Notes: a model not told the origin generated them from the sequence alone. A DNA stretch of 64,000 bases from Escherichia coli DSM 30083 = JCM 1649 = ATCC 11775 (GCF_003697165.2 NZ_CP033092.2:1860001-1924000); one strand, 5' to 3'; numbered from the stretch's first letter, positions 42,697 through 52,737 are shown. Numbers and translations are program-made.

Positions 42697-45600
42697 TTAC
42701 GCCTCCTCTTCATGACGGGCAAAGCGGCTTTTGGTCCACAATGCCAGACGGTCGAACAGCAGATAAATCACCGGCGTGGTAAACAGCGTCAGCACCTGGC
42801 TGACAATCAGACCGCCGACCATGCCGATACCTAACGGACGACGCAGTTCCGCGCCGACCCCGGTACTCAACATCAGCGGCAGCGCACCAAGCAGAGCCGC
42901 CAGAGTGGTCATCAGGATCGGACGAAAACGCAACAGACAAGCCTGGTAAATAGCTTCGCGCGGCGACATGCCTTGCTCGCGCTCAGCAGCCAGCGCGAAG
43001 TCGATCATCATGATGGCGTTCTTCTTCACGATACCGATCAGCAAAATAATGCCGATAATGGCAATCACATCCAGTTCGCTACCGGCAATCATTAACGCCA
43101 GCAGCGCGCCGACCCCTGCGGTGGGTAGCGTCGAGAGAATGGTGATCGGGTGAATAAAGCTCTCGTACAGAATGCCGAGCACGATATACATCGCCACCAC
43201 CGCCGCGACAATCAGCCAGACAGTGCTGCCCAGCGCTGACTGGAAGGCGAGGGTGCTGCCCTGGAACTGCGTGGTGATATCCACCGGCAGATTCAGCGTC
43301 TTCTCTGTGTCCATAATCGCTTGCACCGCATCGCCCAGCGAATAGTTATCCGGCACGTTAAAGGAGATAGTCGTTACCGGGAACTGATCCAGATGGTTGA
43401 TGGAAAGCGGCGCAAAACGCTGCTCAATTTTGGCAATTGAGCTTAACGGCACCACGCCACCGTCGCTGCTGGTCAGGCGAATGGTATCCAGCGCCGCGAG
43501 GCCTGGGGTATTTTCGGTGTTGTGTTCCAGTACCACGCGATACTGGTTAGCCTGAGTATAAATAGTGGAAATCAGTCGCTGACCAAACGCGTTGTACAGG
43601 GCGTTATCGACATCCGCCATGCTGATCCCCAGACGGCTGGCGCTGTCCCTGTCGACATTGACATACGCCACCAGCCCTTTGTCCTGCCAGTCGCTGGAGA
43701 CATCAGAAAGCTGTGGCAGCTGCTGGAGTTTTTCCATCAACTGTGGCACCCAGGTACTGAGCGCATCCAGTGACGTGGCCTGCAAGGTAAACTGGTACTG
43801 GGTGCGGCTGACCTGAGTATCAATAGTCAGGTCCTGCGTTGGTTGCAGGAAGAGATCGACGCCCGGCACTTTATCCACCGCCGTTTGCAGACGGGCGATG
43901 ACTTTTTGCACCCGGTCATCTCGTTCATCCAGTGGTTTGAGATTGATCTGTAAACGCGCACTGTTCAGCGACGGGTTAGTGCCATCAACGCCAACAAATG
44001 AGGTCAAACTTTGCACTGCCGGATCCTGCAAAATCACGTCCGCGACCTGGCGTTGCCGCTGGGCCATATTGGCAAAGGAGCTGGATTGCGGTGCCTGCAA
44101 AGTGCCCTGAATAATGCCGTTGTCCTGCACCGGGAAGAAACCTTTCGGAATGAACACCCACAGCAGCACGCTAAGCAGCAGCGTGCTGAGCGCCACGCTT
44201 AAGGTCAGCCACGGATGATTCAGCACTTTCGCCAGTCCACGACCATAGGCGGCGATTATCCTGTCGAACATTTTCTCCGAGGCACGGGAGAAGCGGTTCT
44301 GTTTACGCAGCGACTCCTGGCTGAGCATCCGTGCGCACATCATCGGTGTCAGGGTTAGCGACACCACCGCTGAGATCAAAATCGCGACTGCCAGGGTAAT
44401 AGCAAATTCGCGGAACAGTCGCCCGACGATATCGCCCATAAACAGCAGGGGGATCAACACCGCAATCAGCGAGAAGGTCAGCGAGATAATGGTAAAGCCG
44501 ATTTCACCCGCGCCCTTGAGCGCCGCCGCCAGCGGTTTTTCGCCTTTTTCGATATAGCGGGAAATGTTTTCGATCACCACGATGGCGTCATCGACCACAA
44601 ATCCGGTGGCGATAGTTAACGCCATCAGCGTCAGGTTATTGATTGAAAAATCGAGAAACACCATGACCGCGAAGGTGCCGATTAACGACAGCGGCACTGC
44701 GACGCCGGGAATGATGGTCGCCGGAATATTGCGCAAAAACAGGTAGATAATCATGACTACCAGCGCGATAGCCATCATCAGCTCAAACTGGGTATCGTCG
44801 ACCGATGCGCGGATATTGGTGGTACGGTCAGAAAGTACCGTCACCTTCACCGATTTCGGCAGACTCTCGGTGAGCTGTGGTAGCATCTGCCGGATGCTGT
44901 CGGCGGTGGAGATAATGTTAGCACCGGGCTGGCGCTGGACATTCATCACAATGGCCTGTTCTTTGTTCGCCCACGCGCCGAGCCAGCTGTTTTCTGCTCC
45001 TTGCTCTACGGTTGCGACATCGCCCAGACGAATCGGTGCGCCGTTCTGGTAGGCGATGATTAGCTGGCGATACTCTTCGGCGGATTGCATCTGGTCGTTC
45101 GCGGAAAGCGTGACCGCGCGGGAAGGGCCGTCGAGGCTCCCTTTTGCCGAGTTAACGTTAGCGCCGGTAATAGCGGTGCGCACGGTTTCGCTGGTCAGAC
45201 CGAGGGCGGCAATCGCCTGAGCGTTAAGTTTGACGCGAACAGCCGGACGCTGGCCGCCGGAAAGCGTGACCAGCCCTACGCCGGAAATCTGCGAGATTTT
45301 CTGCGCGACGCGGGTTTCCACCATATCTTCCACCTGGGTCATCGGCATGGCGGTTGAGGTGACGGCGAGCGTCATGATCGGCGGATCTGCCGGGTTCACT
45401 TTGCTGTAAACCGGCGGGTTAGGCAGATCGCTCGGCAACAGGTTAGTGGCAGCGTTAATCGCGGCCTGCACTTCCTGCTCGGCGACATCCAGCGGTAAGG
45501 TTAGCTGGAACTGTAAAGTGATAACTGACGCACCGCCGGAACTTTGCGACGACATTTGTTTCAGGCCGGACATCTGCCCAAACTGGCGTTCGAGCGGCGC

Positions 45601-45819
45601 GGTAACGGCAGAGGTCATGACATCCGGGCTTGCACCTGGGTAGAGCGTGACCACCTGAATGGTCGGATAATCCACTTCCGGCAGTGCCGAAACGGGCAGG
45701 GCGCGATAACCGATAATCCCGGCGAGTAAGATCGCCACCATCAGCAGCGTGGTGGCGACAGGACGCATAATAAACAGGCGCGACGGGCCGCCTGTGCTGC
45801 TCGGAGGTAACACCTGCAT
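42697..45819 (-). CDS. mdtB: RND efflux pump subunit MdtB
   Basis: MdtB (1040 aa, as in K-12) is the partner of MdtC in a B2C trimer. The RND architecture is complete, with Asp residues in GFVVDDAIVVIENISRY of helix 4 and twelve membrane segments. The start codon shares one base with the end of mdtA, and mdtC follows at once. Confidence 0.97.
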   Translation of the reverse strand: MQVLPPSSTGGPSRLFIMRPVATTLLMVAILLAGIIGYRALPVSALPEVDYPTIQVVTLYPGASPDVMTSAVTAPLERQFGQMSGLKQMSSQSSGGASVITLQFQLTLPLDVAEQEVQAAINAATNLLPSDLPNPPVYSKVNPADPPIMTLAVTSTAMPMTQVEDMVETRVAQKISQISGVGLVTLSGGQRPAVRVKLNAQAIAALGLTSETVRTAITGANVNSAKGSLDGPSRAVTLSANDQMQSAEEYRQLIIAYQNGAPIRLGDVATVEQGAENSWLGAWANKEQAIVMNVQRQPGANIISTADSIRQMLPQLTESLPKSVKVTVLSDRTTNIRASVDDTQFELMMAIALVVMIIYLFLRNIPATIIPGVAVPLSLIGTFAVMVFLDFSINNLTLMALTIATGFVVDDAIVVIENISRYIEKGEKPLAAALKGAGEIGFTIISLTFSLIAVLIPLLFMGDIVGRLFREFAITLAVAILISAVVSLTLTPMMCARMLSQESLRKQNRFSRASEKMFDRIIAAYGRGLAKVLNHPWLTLSVALSTLLLSVLLWVFIPKGFFPVQDNGIIQGTLQAPQSSSFANMAQRQRQVADVILQDPAVQSLTSFVGVDGTNPSLNSARLQINLKPLDERDDRVQKVIARLQTAVDKVPGVDLFLQPTQDLTIDTQVSRTQYQFTLQATSLDALSTWVPQLMEKLQQLPQLSDVSSDWQDKGLVAYVNVDRDSASRLGISMADVDNALYNAFGQRLISTIYTQANQYRVVLEHNTENTPGLAALDTIRLTSSDGGVVPLSSIAKIEQRFAPLSINHLDQFPVTTISFNVPDNYSLGDAVQAIMDTEKTLNLPVDITTQFQGSTLAFQSALGSTVWLIVAAVVAMYIVLGILYESFIHPITILSTLPTAGVGALLALMIAGSELDVIAIIGIILLIGIVKKNAIMMIDFALAAEREQGMSPREAIYQACLLRFRPILMTTLAALLGALPLMLSTGVGAELRRPLGIGMVGGLIVSQVLTLFTTPVIYLLFDRLALWTKSRFARHEEEA

Positions 45820-47066
45820 CAGGAGCGCGCTCCTTTTTTCGCGTATTCGCGGCTGGTGGCTTTCTCTTCCGGAGTAGTGGTGCTCTGGGCTTCCACCACT
45901 TCCACTTTCGCCCCTTCGGTCAGGCGATCAATGCCGTCCGTCACTACGCGATCGCCCGCAGAAATACCTGCGCGGATCACCACTTTCTGACTGTCCTGAA
46001 TGCCCGGTGTCACCAGATGTTTGCTGACTTTGTTTTCGCTATTCAGTACCCAGACAAAATGGCCTTCGTTGCCCATTTGCAGTGCGGCGGTGGGGATCAC
46101 CACGGCGTTTTGTTCGGTATCGACTAACATGCGAGCGTTAACAAACTGATTAGGGAAAAGCGCATCATCCTGATTATTAAAGCGAGCTTTCACTTTAATC
46201 GTACCGGTAGTGGCATCGATTTGGTTATCGAGACTTAACAGCGTGCCTTCACTTAACTTCTTCGAGTTGGTGCGATCCCAGGCTTCTACCACCAGCGGTT
46301 TTCCGGCTTTTTGCGCCTGTACAACGGTGGCGATATCGCTTTCCGGCAGAGTAAAGACCAGATCGATAGGATGTGTTTGGGTGATCACCACAATCCCGGT
46401 GGTGTCGCCACTGGAGATTTGGTTACCAACATCAACCTGCTTGAGACCAACGCGACCATCAACTGGTGCGGTGATACGGCTCCAGTCGAGTTGCAATTGC
46501 GCGCTGGCGACGCTTGCTTCATCAGCCTTAATGGTACCTTCGGTTTCACTGACCAGCGCTTGTTGGGCATCCAGTTCCTGACGAGATACGAGATTGGTTT
46601 TTGCCAGTTGTTGATAACGCGACAGGTCACGGCGGGCGTTGGCGAGCGTGGCTTTATCTTTTGCCAGTTGGCCCTGGGCTTGTGCTAATGCAACTTTGAA
46701 CTGACTTGGGTCAATTTCTGCCAGTAAATCGCCTGCTTTGACCTGCTGGCCTTCCTGGAAATGTAACGCCATCAGTTGACCGTCCACGCGGCTGCGCACC
46801 GTAACAGTATTAGCGGCGGTAATGGTGCCAAGCCCGGTGAGGTAACGCGGAACAGCCTGTTCTACTGCGGTCGCCGCCTGAACCGGAGCTAATGGGCCGG
46901 CACGCATACCACGGCGACCACCCGCTGGCGATTGCTGCGCTTGTTTCGTCGCCCCAGGGGCTGCACTCTGGGAGTCATTGCGGCCTTGCCAGAACCAGAA
47001 TGCGGCGATGGCGGCGATAACCACCACGATTACGATTACCCAACGGGATTTATAACTGCCTTTCAT
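45819..47066 (-). CDS. mdtA: RND periplasmic adaptor MdtA
   Basis: The start MKGSYKS gives 415 aa as in K-12; the frame is open 49 codons further upstream but that part overlaps the regulatory region. An N-terminal membrane anchor (about 9-25) is followed by the biotinyl-lipoyl halves, an alpha-hairpin (about 130-200) and beta-barrel typical of membrane fusion proteins. First gene of the mdtABCD-baeSR operon, controlled by BaeR. Confidence 0.96.
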   Translation of the reverse strand: MKGSYKSRWVIVIVVVIAAIAAFWFWQGRNDSQSAAPGATKQAQQSPAGGRRGMRAGPLAPVQAATAVEQAVPRYLTGLGTITAANTVTVRSRVDGQLMALHFQEGQQVKAGDLLAEIDPSQFKVALAQAQGQLAKDKATLANARRDLSRYQQLAKTNLVSRQELDAQQALVSETEGTIKADEASVASAQLQLDWSRITAPVDGRVGLKQVDVGNQISSGDTTGIVVITQTHPIDLVFTLPESDIATVVQAQKAGKPLVVEAWDRTNSKKLSEGTLLSLDNQIDATTGTIKVKARFNNQDDALFPNQFVNARMLVDTEQNAVVIPTAALQMGNEGHFVWVLNSENKVSKHLVTPGIQDSQKVVIRAGISAGDRVVTDGIDRLTEGAKVEVVEAQSTTTPEEKATSREYAKKGARS

Positions 47067-47119
47067 CGTTAAGAGTTTCTCTTCCTGAAACGTTTCGCGG
47101 AATGATACTAGTGTAGCCA

Positions 47120-47137
47120 GCCAATAAGGGAGAAAAA
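47120..47137 (-). promoter_or_regulatory. BaeR box upstream of mdtA
   Basis: On the minus strand TTTTTCTCCCTTATTGGC matches the BaeR consensus TTTTTCTCCATDATTGGC at all but one or two positions. It lies about 55-70 bases upstream of the mdtA start codon, as expected for activation of the operon. Confidence 0.88.
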
Positions 47138-47301
47138 TGGAGGAATTATGAAACACTGTCGGGAATCGTCTGAATGACGGGCACATTTGCGAGCACGCAT
47201 CCAGTAATAACACATGAAACTATTTTATCTACGCGTTAGCGATAGACTGCTTGCATGGCGAAAGGAGATAAGCCGACGATTTCAGCGGGACGCTGAAACG
47301 G

Positions 47302-47445
47302 AAAAGCCCCTCCCGAGGAAGGGGCCTTAAATAAGGAAAGGGTCATGATGAAGATACTCATCATCGTGGTGCTCTTAGTCATTAGCTACCCAGCATACTA
47401 AGACTACCAGGGCGGGGGAAACCCCGCTCTACCCTCACTCCTGAA
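47302..47445 (-). ncRNA. sib: Sib antisense RNA, copy next to mdtA
   Basis: Sib RNAs (about 140 bases) bind the ibs mRNA and block toxin synthesis. The minus strand covers the whole ibs frame and ends in the terminator GCCCCTTCC-loop-GGAGGGGC followed by TTTT at 47302-47305. The 5' end is set by analogy with K-12 Sib RNAs and is approximate. Confidence 0.88.
47345..47401 (+). CDS. ibs: Ibs toxin peptide, copy next to mdtA
   Basis: An 18-residue hydrophobic peptide, MMKILIIVVLLVISYPAY, of the Ibs family. These peptides depolarise the inner membrane when overproduced. AAGGAAAGG precedes the start. K-12 IbsB has Phe where this copy has Tyr at residue 15. The frame lies inside the antisense Sib gene. 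Confidence 0.88.
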   Translation: MMKILIIVVLLVISYPAY

Positions 47446-47629
47446 AGTATGCCTTCACGGTCCAATTGTCAATCCGCAGACTTTGCAGTCTGCGATCCTG
47501 CCAGCAAATATTCTTTGCGAGTCGTTACGCAATAATCACACTTGAAACTATTTTATCCGCAAGTCAGCGATAGACTGCATACAGGGCGAAAGGAGGTAAG
47601 CCGAAGATTTCAGCGGGACGCTGAAACGG

Positions 47630-47775
47630 GAAAGCCCCTCCCGAGGAAGGGGCCTTAAATAAGGAAAGGGTCATGATGAAGCTACTCATCATCGTGGTGC
47701 TCTTAGTCATTAGCTGGCCAGCTTACTAAGACTACCAGGGCGGGGGAAACCCCGCTCTACCCTCACTCCTGAAAT
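47630..47775 (-). ncRNA. sib: Sib antisense RNA, copy next to yegL
   Basis: Second Sib gene, nearly identical to the first, with the same terminator stem at its 3' end (lower coordinate). The 5' end is approximate. It covers the second ibs frame completely. Confidence 0.88.
47673..47729 (+). CDS. ibs: Ibs toxin peptide, copy next to yegL
   Basis: An 18-residue peptide, MMKLLIIVVLLVISWPAY, one residue different from K-12 IbsB as I recall it (Trp for Phe at residue 15). Same ribosome site and position within the repeat as the first copy. Confidence 0.88.
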   Translation: MMKLLIIVVLLVISWPAY

Positions 47776-47946
47776 TATGTCACTCCGCCCTTAGTGTCAA
47801 TCGACGGCTCTCCGTTCTTGCGAGGCGAATAGCAAAATTTTCTGCGCCGCCGGGCCTAATTCTGAAAGTTTCTTCGTTTGCTCTTATTTCATTATTGCAA
47901 TCGGTATGATACCGGACCTCAATAATTCTCTAAGAAAGGATTTCTT

Positions 47947-48606
47947 ATGAGCGAACAAATCACGTTTGCCACCAGCGATTTTGCCAGTAACCCGGAACCA
48001 CGTTGCCCCTGCATTTTGCTGCTGGATGTTTCTGGCTCGATGAGCGGCAGACCCATTAATGAACTTAACACCGGATTGGTTACCTTTCGCGATGAGCTGC
48101 TTGCCGATTCGCTGGCCTTAAAAAGAGTGGAACTCGGCATTGTGACGTTCGGCCCGGTGCATGTGGAACAACCCTTTACCAGCGCCGCTAATTTTTTCCC
48201 GCCCATCCTGTTTGCCCAGGGCGATACACCAATGGGCGCTGCCATTACCAAAGCCCTGGATATGGTTGAGGAGCGGAAACGTGAATATCGTGCCAATGGT
48301 ATTTCCTATTATCGTCCGTGGATTTTCCTGATCACCGATGGCGCACCAACCGATGAGTGGCAGGCTGCCGCCAACAAAGTGTTTCAGGGGGAAGAAGATA
48401 AGAAGTTTGCCTTCTTTACCATCGGTGTTCAGGGGGCGGATATGAAGACGCTGGCCCAAATCAGCGTCCGTCAGCCTTTGTCTCTGCAGGGATTACAATT
48501 CCGTGAACTGTTTAGCTGGTTATCCAGTTCGCTGCGTTCGGTTTCCCGCTCCACGCCGGGAACGGAAGTTGTGCTGGAAGCGCCAAAAGGCTGGACGTCA
48601 GTGTGA
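47947..48606 (+). CDS. yegL: YegL, von Willebrand factor A (TerY-like) protein
   Basis: YegL (219 aa) is a vWA protein; the metal-binding DVSGSMSG motif (D-x-S-x-S) is at about residues 27-34. TerY-like vWA proteins work with PP2C phosphatases and kinases. The AAGGA before the ATG supports the start. It overlaps pphC by four bases (GTGA), so the two are coupled. Confidence 0.95.
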   Translation: MSEQITFATSDFASNPEPRCPCILLLDVSGSMSGRPINELNTGLVTFRDELLADSLALKRVELGIVTFGPVHVEQPFTSAANFFPPILFAQGDTPMGAAITKALDMVEERKREYRANGISYYRPWIFLITDGAPTDEWQAAANKVFQGEEDKKFAFFTIGVQGADMKTLAQISVRQPLSLQGLQFRELFSWLSSSLRSVSRSTPGTEVVLEAPKGWTSV

Positions 48607-49364
48607 GCTGGCGACTGGTCTATGCATCAGCCGTTGGAACGTCGCATATTAGCGCTGATTTGCCTTGCCAGGATGCCTGCCAGATGCAGGTTGCCTGGCT
48701 AAATGACCAGCAGCCATTATTGTCGGTATTTGTCGCTGATGGCGCAGGCAGCGTCTCGCAGGGTGGCGAAGGTGCGATGCTCGCCGTCAATGAAGCGATG
48801 GCTTATATGTCGCAAAAAATGCAGGGCGGGGAATTGGGGCTTAATGATGTCCTCGCAACGGACATTGTGCTGACCATTCGTCAGCGACTTTTTGCCGAGG
48901 CGGAAGCCAAAGAATTAGCGGTTCGCGATTTTGCCTGCACGTTTTTGGGATTGATTTCATCAGCTAATGGCACCTTGATTATGCAGATTGGCGATGGCGG
49001 CGTGGTGGTAGATTTGGGGCACGGTTTGCAACTGCCGCTCACGCCGATGGTGGGTGAATATACCAATATGACGCACTTCATTACCGATGAAGATGCCGTT
49101 TCCAGACTGGAAACTTTCACCAGCACTGAGCGTGCGCACAAAGTTGCAGCATTTACGGATGGTATTCAGCGACTGGCGTTAAATATGCTGGATAATTCTC
49201 CGCATGTGCCTTTCTTTACCCCGTTTTTCAATGGACTGGCGTCAGCAACGCAGGAACAACTCGATTTATTACCTGAATTGTTAAAGCAGTTTTTGTCCAG
49301 CCCGGCGGTAAACGAGCGTACGGATGATGATAAAACGTTGGCACTGGCGCTGTGGTTACCATGA
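48603..49364 (+). CDS. pphC: PP2C-type Ser/Thr phosphatase PphC (YegK)
   Basis: PphC (253 aa, GTG start overlapping yegL) dephosphorylates the kinase YegI. PP2C-type metal ligands are visible: Asp in CQDACQ, VADGAGS and, near the C-terminus, the DDKTLAL segment. Its stop overlaps the ATG of yegI (ATGA). Confidence 0.94.
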   Translation: MSWRLVYASAVGTSHISADLPCQDACQMQVAWLNDQQPLLSVFVADGAGSVSQGGEGAMLAVNEAMAYMSQKMQGGELGLNDVLATDIVLTIRQRLFAEAEAKELAVRDFACTFLGLISSANGTLIMQIGDGGVVVDLGHGLQLPLTPMVGEYTNMTHFITDEDAVSRLETFTSTERAHKVAAFTDGIQRLALNMLDNSPHVPFFTPFFNGLASATQEQLDLLPELLKQFLSSPAVNERTDDDKTLALALWLP

Positions 49365-51301
49365 AACCCACTTTATATACTGCTACTGGTGAGTGCGTTA
49401 CGCCTGGCCGTGAACTGGGCAAAGGCGGCGAAGGTGCGGTTTATGATATCGAGGAGTTTGTCGATAGCGTCGCCAAGATTTATCACACGCCGCCACCCGC
49501 CTTAAAACAGGACAAACTTGCCTTTATGGCTGCGACAGCTGACGCGCAGTTGTTGAATTATGTCGCCTGGCCGCAGGCAACGCTTCACGGTGGACGAGGC
49601 GGAAAAGTTATCGGTTTTATGATGCCAAAAGTTTCTGGTAAAGAACCGATTCATATGATCTATAGCCCGGCACATCGTCGCCAGAGTTACCCTCATTGTG
49701 CGTGGGATTTTCTACTCTATGTTGCGCGCAATATTGCTTCATCTTTTGCTACTGTTCATGAGCACGGGCACGTCGTGGGTGACGTAAACCAGAACAGCTT
49801 TATGGTAGGTCGCGACAGCAAAGTGGTGTTGATTGATAGCGACTCCTTTCAGATTAATGCCAATGGTACACTGCATTTATGCGAAGTCGGCGTGTCGCAT
49901 TTTACGCCGCCAGAGCTGCAAACCATGCCATCATTTGTCGGCTTTGAACGCACAGAAAATCACGATAATTTTGGCCTTGCGTTGCTGATATTTCACATCT
50001 TGTTTGGTGGGCGGCATCCTTATTCCGGTGTACCGCTTATCTCTGATGCAGGTAATGCGCTGGAGACGGATATTGCCCATTTCCGTTATGCCTACGCCTC
50101 AGATAATCAGCGACGTGGTTTAAAACCGCCGCCACGATCGATTCCGCTGTCGATGTTACCGGGCGATGTTGAAGCCATGTTTCAGCAGGCATTCACGGAA
50201 AGTGGCGTGGCAACCGGGCGTCCGACGGCAAAAGCGTGGGTAGCGGCACTTGATTTACTACGCCAACAGTTAAAGAAATGTACCGTTTCGGCAATGCATG
50301 TTTACCCCGCTCATTTGACTGACTGCCCGTGGTGTGCGCTGGATAATCAAGGCGTTATCTATTTTATTGATCTCGGTGAAGAGGTCATTACCACCGGCGG
50401 TGATTTTGTGCTGGCGAGAGTCTGGGCGATGGTGATGGCATCAGTAGCACCGCCAGCATTGCAATTGCCATTACCCGATCATTTCCAACCGACTGGCAGG
50501 TCGCTTCCTTTAGGCCTGTTACGGCGCGAATACATCATTCTGATTGAGATCGCACTGTCAGCGTTATCGCTGTTGTTTTGCGGCCTTCAGGCAGAACCGA
50601 GTTATATTATTTTGATTCCTGTGCTGGCGGCTATCTGGATTATTGGCAGCCTGACAAGCAAAGCGTACAAAGCAGAAATCCAGCAACGCCGTGAGGCGTT
50701 TAATCGCGCGAAAATGGACTATGACCATTTAGTCAGCCAGATCCAGCAGTTGGGCGGGCTGGAAGGTTTTATCGCCAAACGGGCGAGGCTCGAAAAAATG
50801 AAGGACGAAATTCTTGGGTTACCGGAAGAAGAAAAGCGCGATCTGGCAGCACTTCAGGACACCGCAAGGGAACGGCAGAAGCAGAAGTTTCTGGAGGGAT
50901 TTTTTATTGATGTTGCCTCTATTCCCGGCGTTGGCCCTGCGCGTAAAGCGGCGTTACGGTCCTTTGGTATTGAAACGGCGGCAGACGTTACCCGACGGAG
51001 CGTTAAGCAAGTAAAAGGTTTTGGTGATCATCTGACCCAGGCGGTTATCGACTGGAAAGCGAGTTGCGAACGCCGTTTTGTGTTCAGGCCGAATGAAGCG
51101 GTAACGCCAGCAGACAGACAAGCGGTAATGGCGAAAATGACCGCCAAACGACATCGGCTGGAATCGGCGTTGACTGTCGGTGCGACAGAGTTGCAGCGAT
51201 TCCGCCTTCATGCTCCAGCACGGACCATGCCGTTGATGGAGCCGCTACGTCAGGCGGCAGAAAAACTGGCTCAGGCGAAGGCTGATTTAAGCCGCTGCTG
51301 A
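49361..51301 (+). CDS. yegI: Ser/Thr protein kinase YegI
   Basis: YegI is a eukaryotic-like kinase with PphC as cognate phosphatase. The ATG overlapping the pphC stop gives 646 aa. The glycine loop GKGGEGAVYDI (about 20-30), catalytic-loop-like GDVNQNSFMV and metal site LIDSDSF are in the first 200 residues. Two membrane segments lie at about 390-430. A coiled coil and a helix-hairpin-helix IPGVGPARKAALRSFGI (about 525-541) make up the C-terminal part. The natural substrate is not known. Confidence 0.95.
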   Translation: MKPTLYTATGECVTPGRELGKGGEGAVYDIEEFVDSVAKIYHTPPPALKQDKLAFMAATADAQLLNYVAWPQATLHGGRGGKVIGFMMPKVSGKEPIHMIYSPAHRRQSYPHCAWDFLLYVARNIASSFATVHEHGHVVGDVNQNSFMVGRDSKVVLIDSDSFQINANGTLHLCEVGVSHFTPPELQTMPSFVGFERTENHDNFGLALLIFHILFGGRHPYSGVPLISDAGNALETDIAHFRYAYASDNQRRGLKPPPRSIPLSMLPGDVEAMFQQAFTESGVATGRPTAKAWVAALDLLRQQLKKCTVSAMHVYPAHLTDCPWCALDNQGVIYFIDLGEEVITTGGDFVLARVWAMVMASVAPPALQLPLPDHFQPTGRSLPLGLLRREYIILIEIALSALSLLFCGLQAEPSYIILIPVLAAIWIIGSLTSKAYKAEIQQRREAFNRAKMDYDHLVSQIQQLGGLEGFIAKRARLEKMKDEILGLPEEEKRDLAALQDTARERQKQKFLEGFFIDVASIPGVGPARKAALRSFGIETAADVTRRSVKQVKGFGDHLTQAVIDWKASCERRFVFRPNEAVTPADRQAVMAKMTAKRHRLESALTVGATELQRFRLHAPARTMPLMEPLRQAAEKLAQAKADLSRC

Positions 51302-51313
51302 GCCATTTTTCAA

Positions 51314-52666
51314 TTAACGAAACACCACTTCCGCCCAGCGTGCCAGCCCGGCGGTGACGGAGCCAAAGTCATCGCCGCCTGCAATCGGAATGCCCGGCAA
51401 CTGTTCTGCCAGCGCTTTTTTAATCAGCGGCGATCGGGCGCTACCACCAGTCAGATAGATGACATCCGGTTTTTCCTGGGCGTTATCCAGCGCCAGTTGC
51501 ACCTGTTCCAGAATTCGCGCCAGTGGCTGGTTGAGGGCGCTTTCCAGCCCTTGCTGGCTAATCAGCGTAGCCAGTTCATCGCTGATAAACGGCAGTGAGG
51601 CGCGGGTTTCCGCTACGCTTGAAAGCGCAATTTTGCTCTCTTCTGCGCTACGTACCAGGCGATAGCTTAAACGCTGACGCCAGACTTTCTGTAACAGGGC
51701 CACTTTTTCCGGTTCGCGGGCATCGCGTACCAGATCGTTAAGCAGACGACCATTGGCACTACTGTAGAAATCACTTTGCGCAGGGACGTCGTTGATGGCA
51801 ACCGCATTCCACCACGGCAGAATCGGCAGCGCGATGCCTTTTTCGGTTTCGCCACCCATGCCCAGTAACGGCATCAGGTTTTTAAACGCCAGTGCGATAT
51901 CCAGATCGTTACCGCCAATACGGCAACCACTGTGACCCAGCAGGCTGGCTTCACGATCGAGGCGCGAACGCCACTGTGGCCCCATTAGCAGTAAAGAACA
52001 GTCAGTCGTACCACCGCCGATATCCACCACCAGCACCCGTTTTTCTTCCTGCAAGGTGGCTTCGTAATCCAGCCCAGCCGCGACCGGCTCGTACTGGAAT
52101 ACCACATCCTTAAACCCGGCACGCTTCGCCGCGCGTTCCAGAATCCCTTGCGCCTGGGTGTTTGCTTCATCGCTGCCCAGCCCCTGGAAGTTGATCGGGC
52201 GACCAATCACTGCCTGAGTAATTGCCTCCGGCAGTTGAGCCTGCGCCTGCTGGCGAATGTGCAACATCATTGCGCAGACCAGATCCTCAAACAGCGCTAC
52301 CTGCTGCGGTTTTAAGCCGCTGGCACCGAGGAACGATTTTGGTGATTTCACAAACCACACCTCTTCTGGATCATCAATGTACTGTGCCAGTGAGGAAAGA
52401 CCGAACTGCACGCTTTTCGCCGTAACATCGATATCTTCTTCGCGGTTATAACGAATCGCCCGACGCAGCAGCGCCTGCGTTTCATCGTCGTCTGCCGGAA
52501 CGTCATGATGGCGGTACAGCCATTCGCTTACCGCTTCACGCGTTGGCGCGCAAAGCATTGAAGGCAGCAGCGTGCTGTCGTTTTCCATTTTTAGCAAATG
52601 CGGTTTACCGTCGCGCATGACCGCCACTGAACAGTTTGCTGTACCGTAATCAAAACCAATAAACAC
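51314..52666 (-). CDS. yegD: YegD, Hsp70-like protein
   Basis: YegD (450 aa with the GTG start used in K-12) has only the actin-like ATPase fold of Hsp70: phosphate-1 DYGTANCSVAV near the start, VVDIGGGTTDCSLL at the second phosphate loop and YLTGGSARSP at the adenosine site. The substrate-binding domain of DnaK is absent. Its function is not established. A longer frame upstream begins inside the divergent alkA promoter region and is unlikely. Confidence 0.94.
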   Translation of the reverse strand: MFIGFDYGTANCSVAVMRDGKPHLLKMENDSTLLPSMLCAPTREAVSEWLYRHHDVPADDDETQALLRRAIRYNREEDIDVTAKSVQFGLSSLAQYIDDPEEVWFVKSPKSFLGASGLKPQQVALFEDLVCAMMLHIRQQAQAQLPEAITQAVIGRPINFQGLGSDEANTQAQGILERAAKRAGFKDVVFQYEPVAAGLDYEATLQEEKRVLVVDIGGGTTDCSLLLMGPQWRSRLDREASLLGHSGCRIGGNDLDIALAFKNLMPLLGMGGETEKGIALPILPWWNAVAINDVPAQSDFYSSANGRLLNDLVRDAREPEKVALLQKVWRQRLSYRLVRSAEESKIALSSVAETRASLPFISDELATLISQQGLESALNQPLARILEQVQLALDNAQEKPDVIYLTGGSARSPLIKKALAEQLPGIPIAGGDDFGSVTAGLARWAEVVFR

Positions 52667-52737
52667 GAAATAATCCCCATGCCGGTGAAGAAGGGGCGTG
52701 ACTTTAGCGAAATGTTGCCGTCGCGACAACCGGAATA

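Larger units (their letters stand above)
47214..47782. repeat. Tandem QUAD/Sib repeats between mdtA and yegL
   Basis: A block of about 240 bases (47214-47454) is repeated at 47543-47782 with a few differences. Each copy holds one sib antisense RNA gene on the minus strand and one ibs toxin frame on the plus strand. K-12 has sibA and sibB in the same place. Confidence 0.92.

Noticed and set aside
47214..47782. Possible CRISPR array or phage remnant between mdtA and yegL
   Set aside because: Only two long copies, each containing sib and ibs; this is the known QUAD repeat, not a CRISPR.
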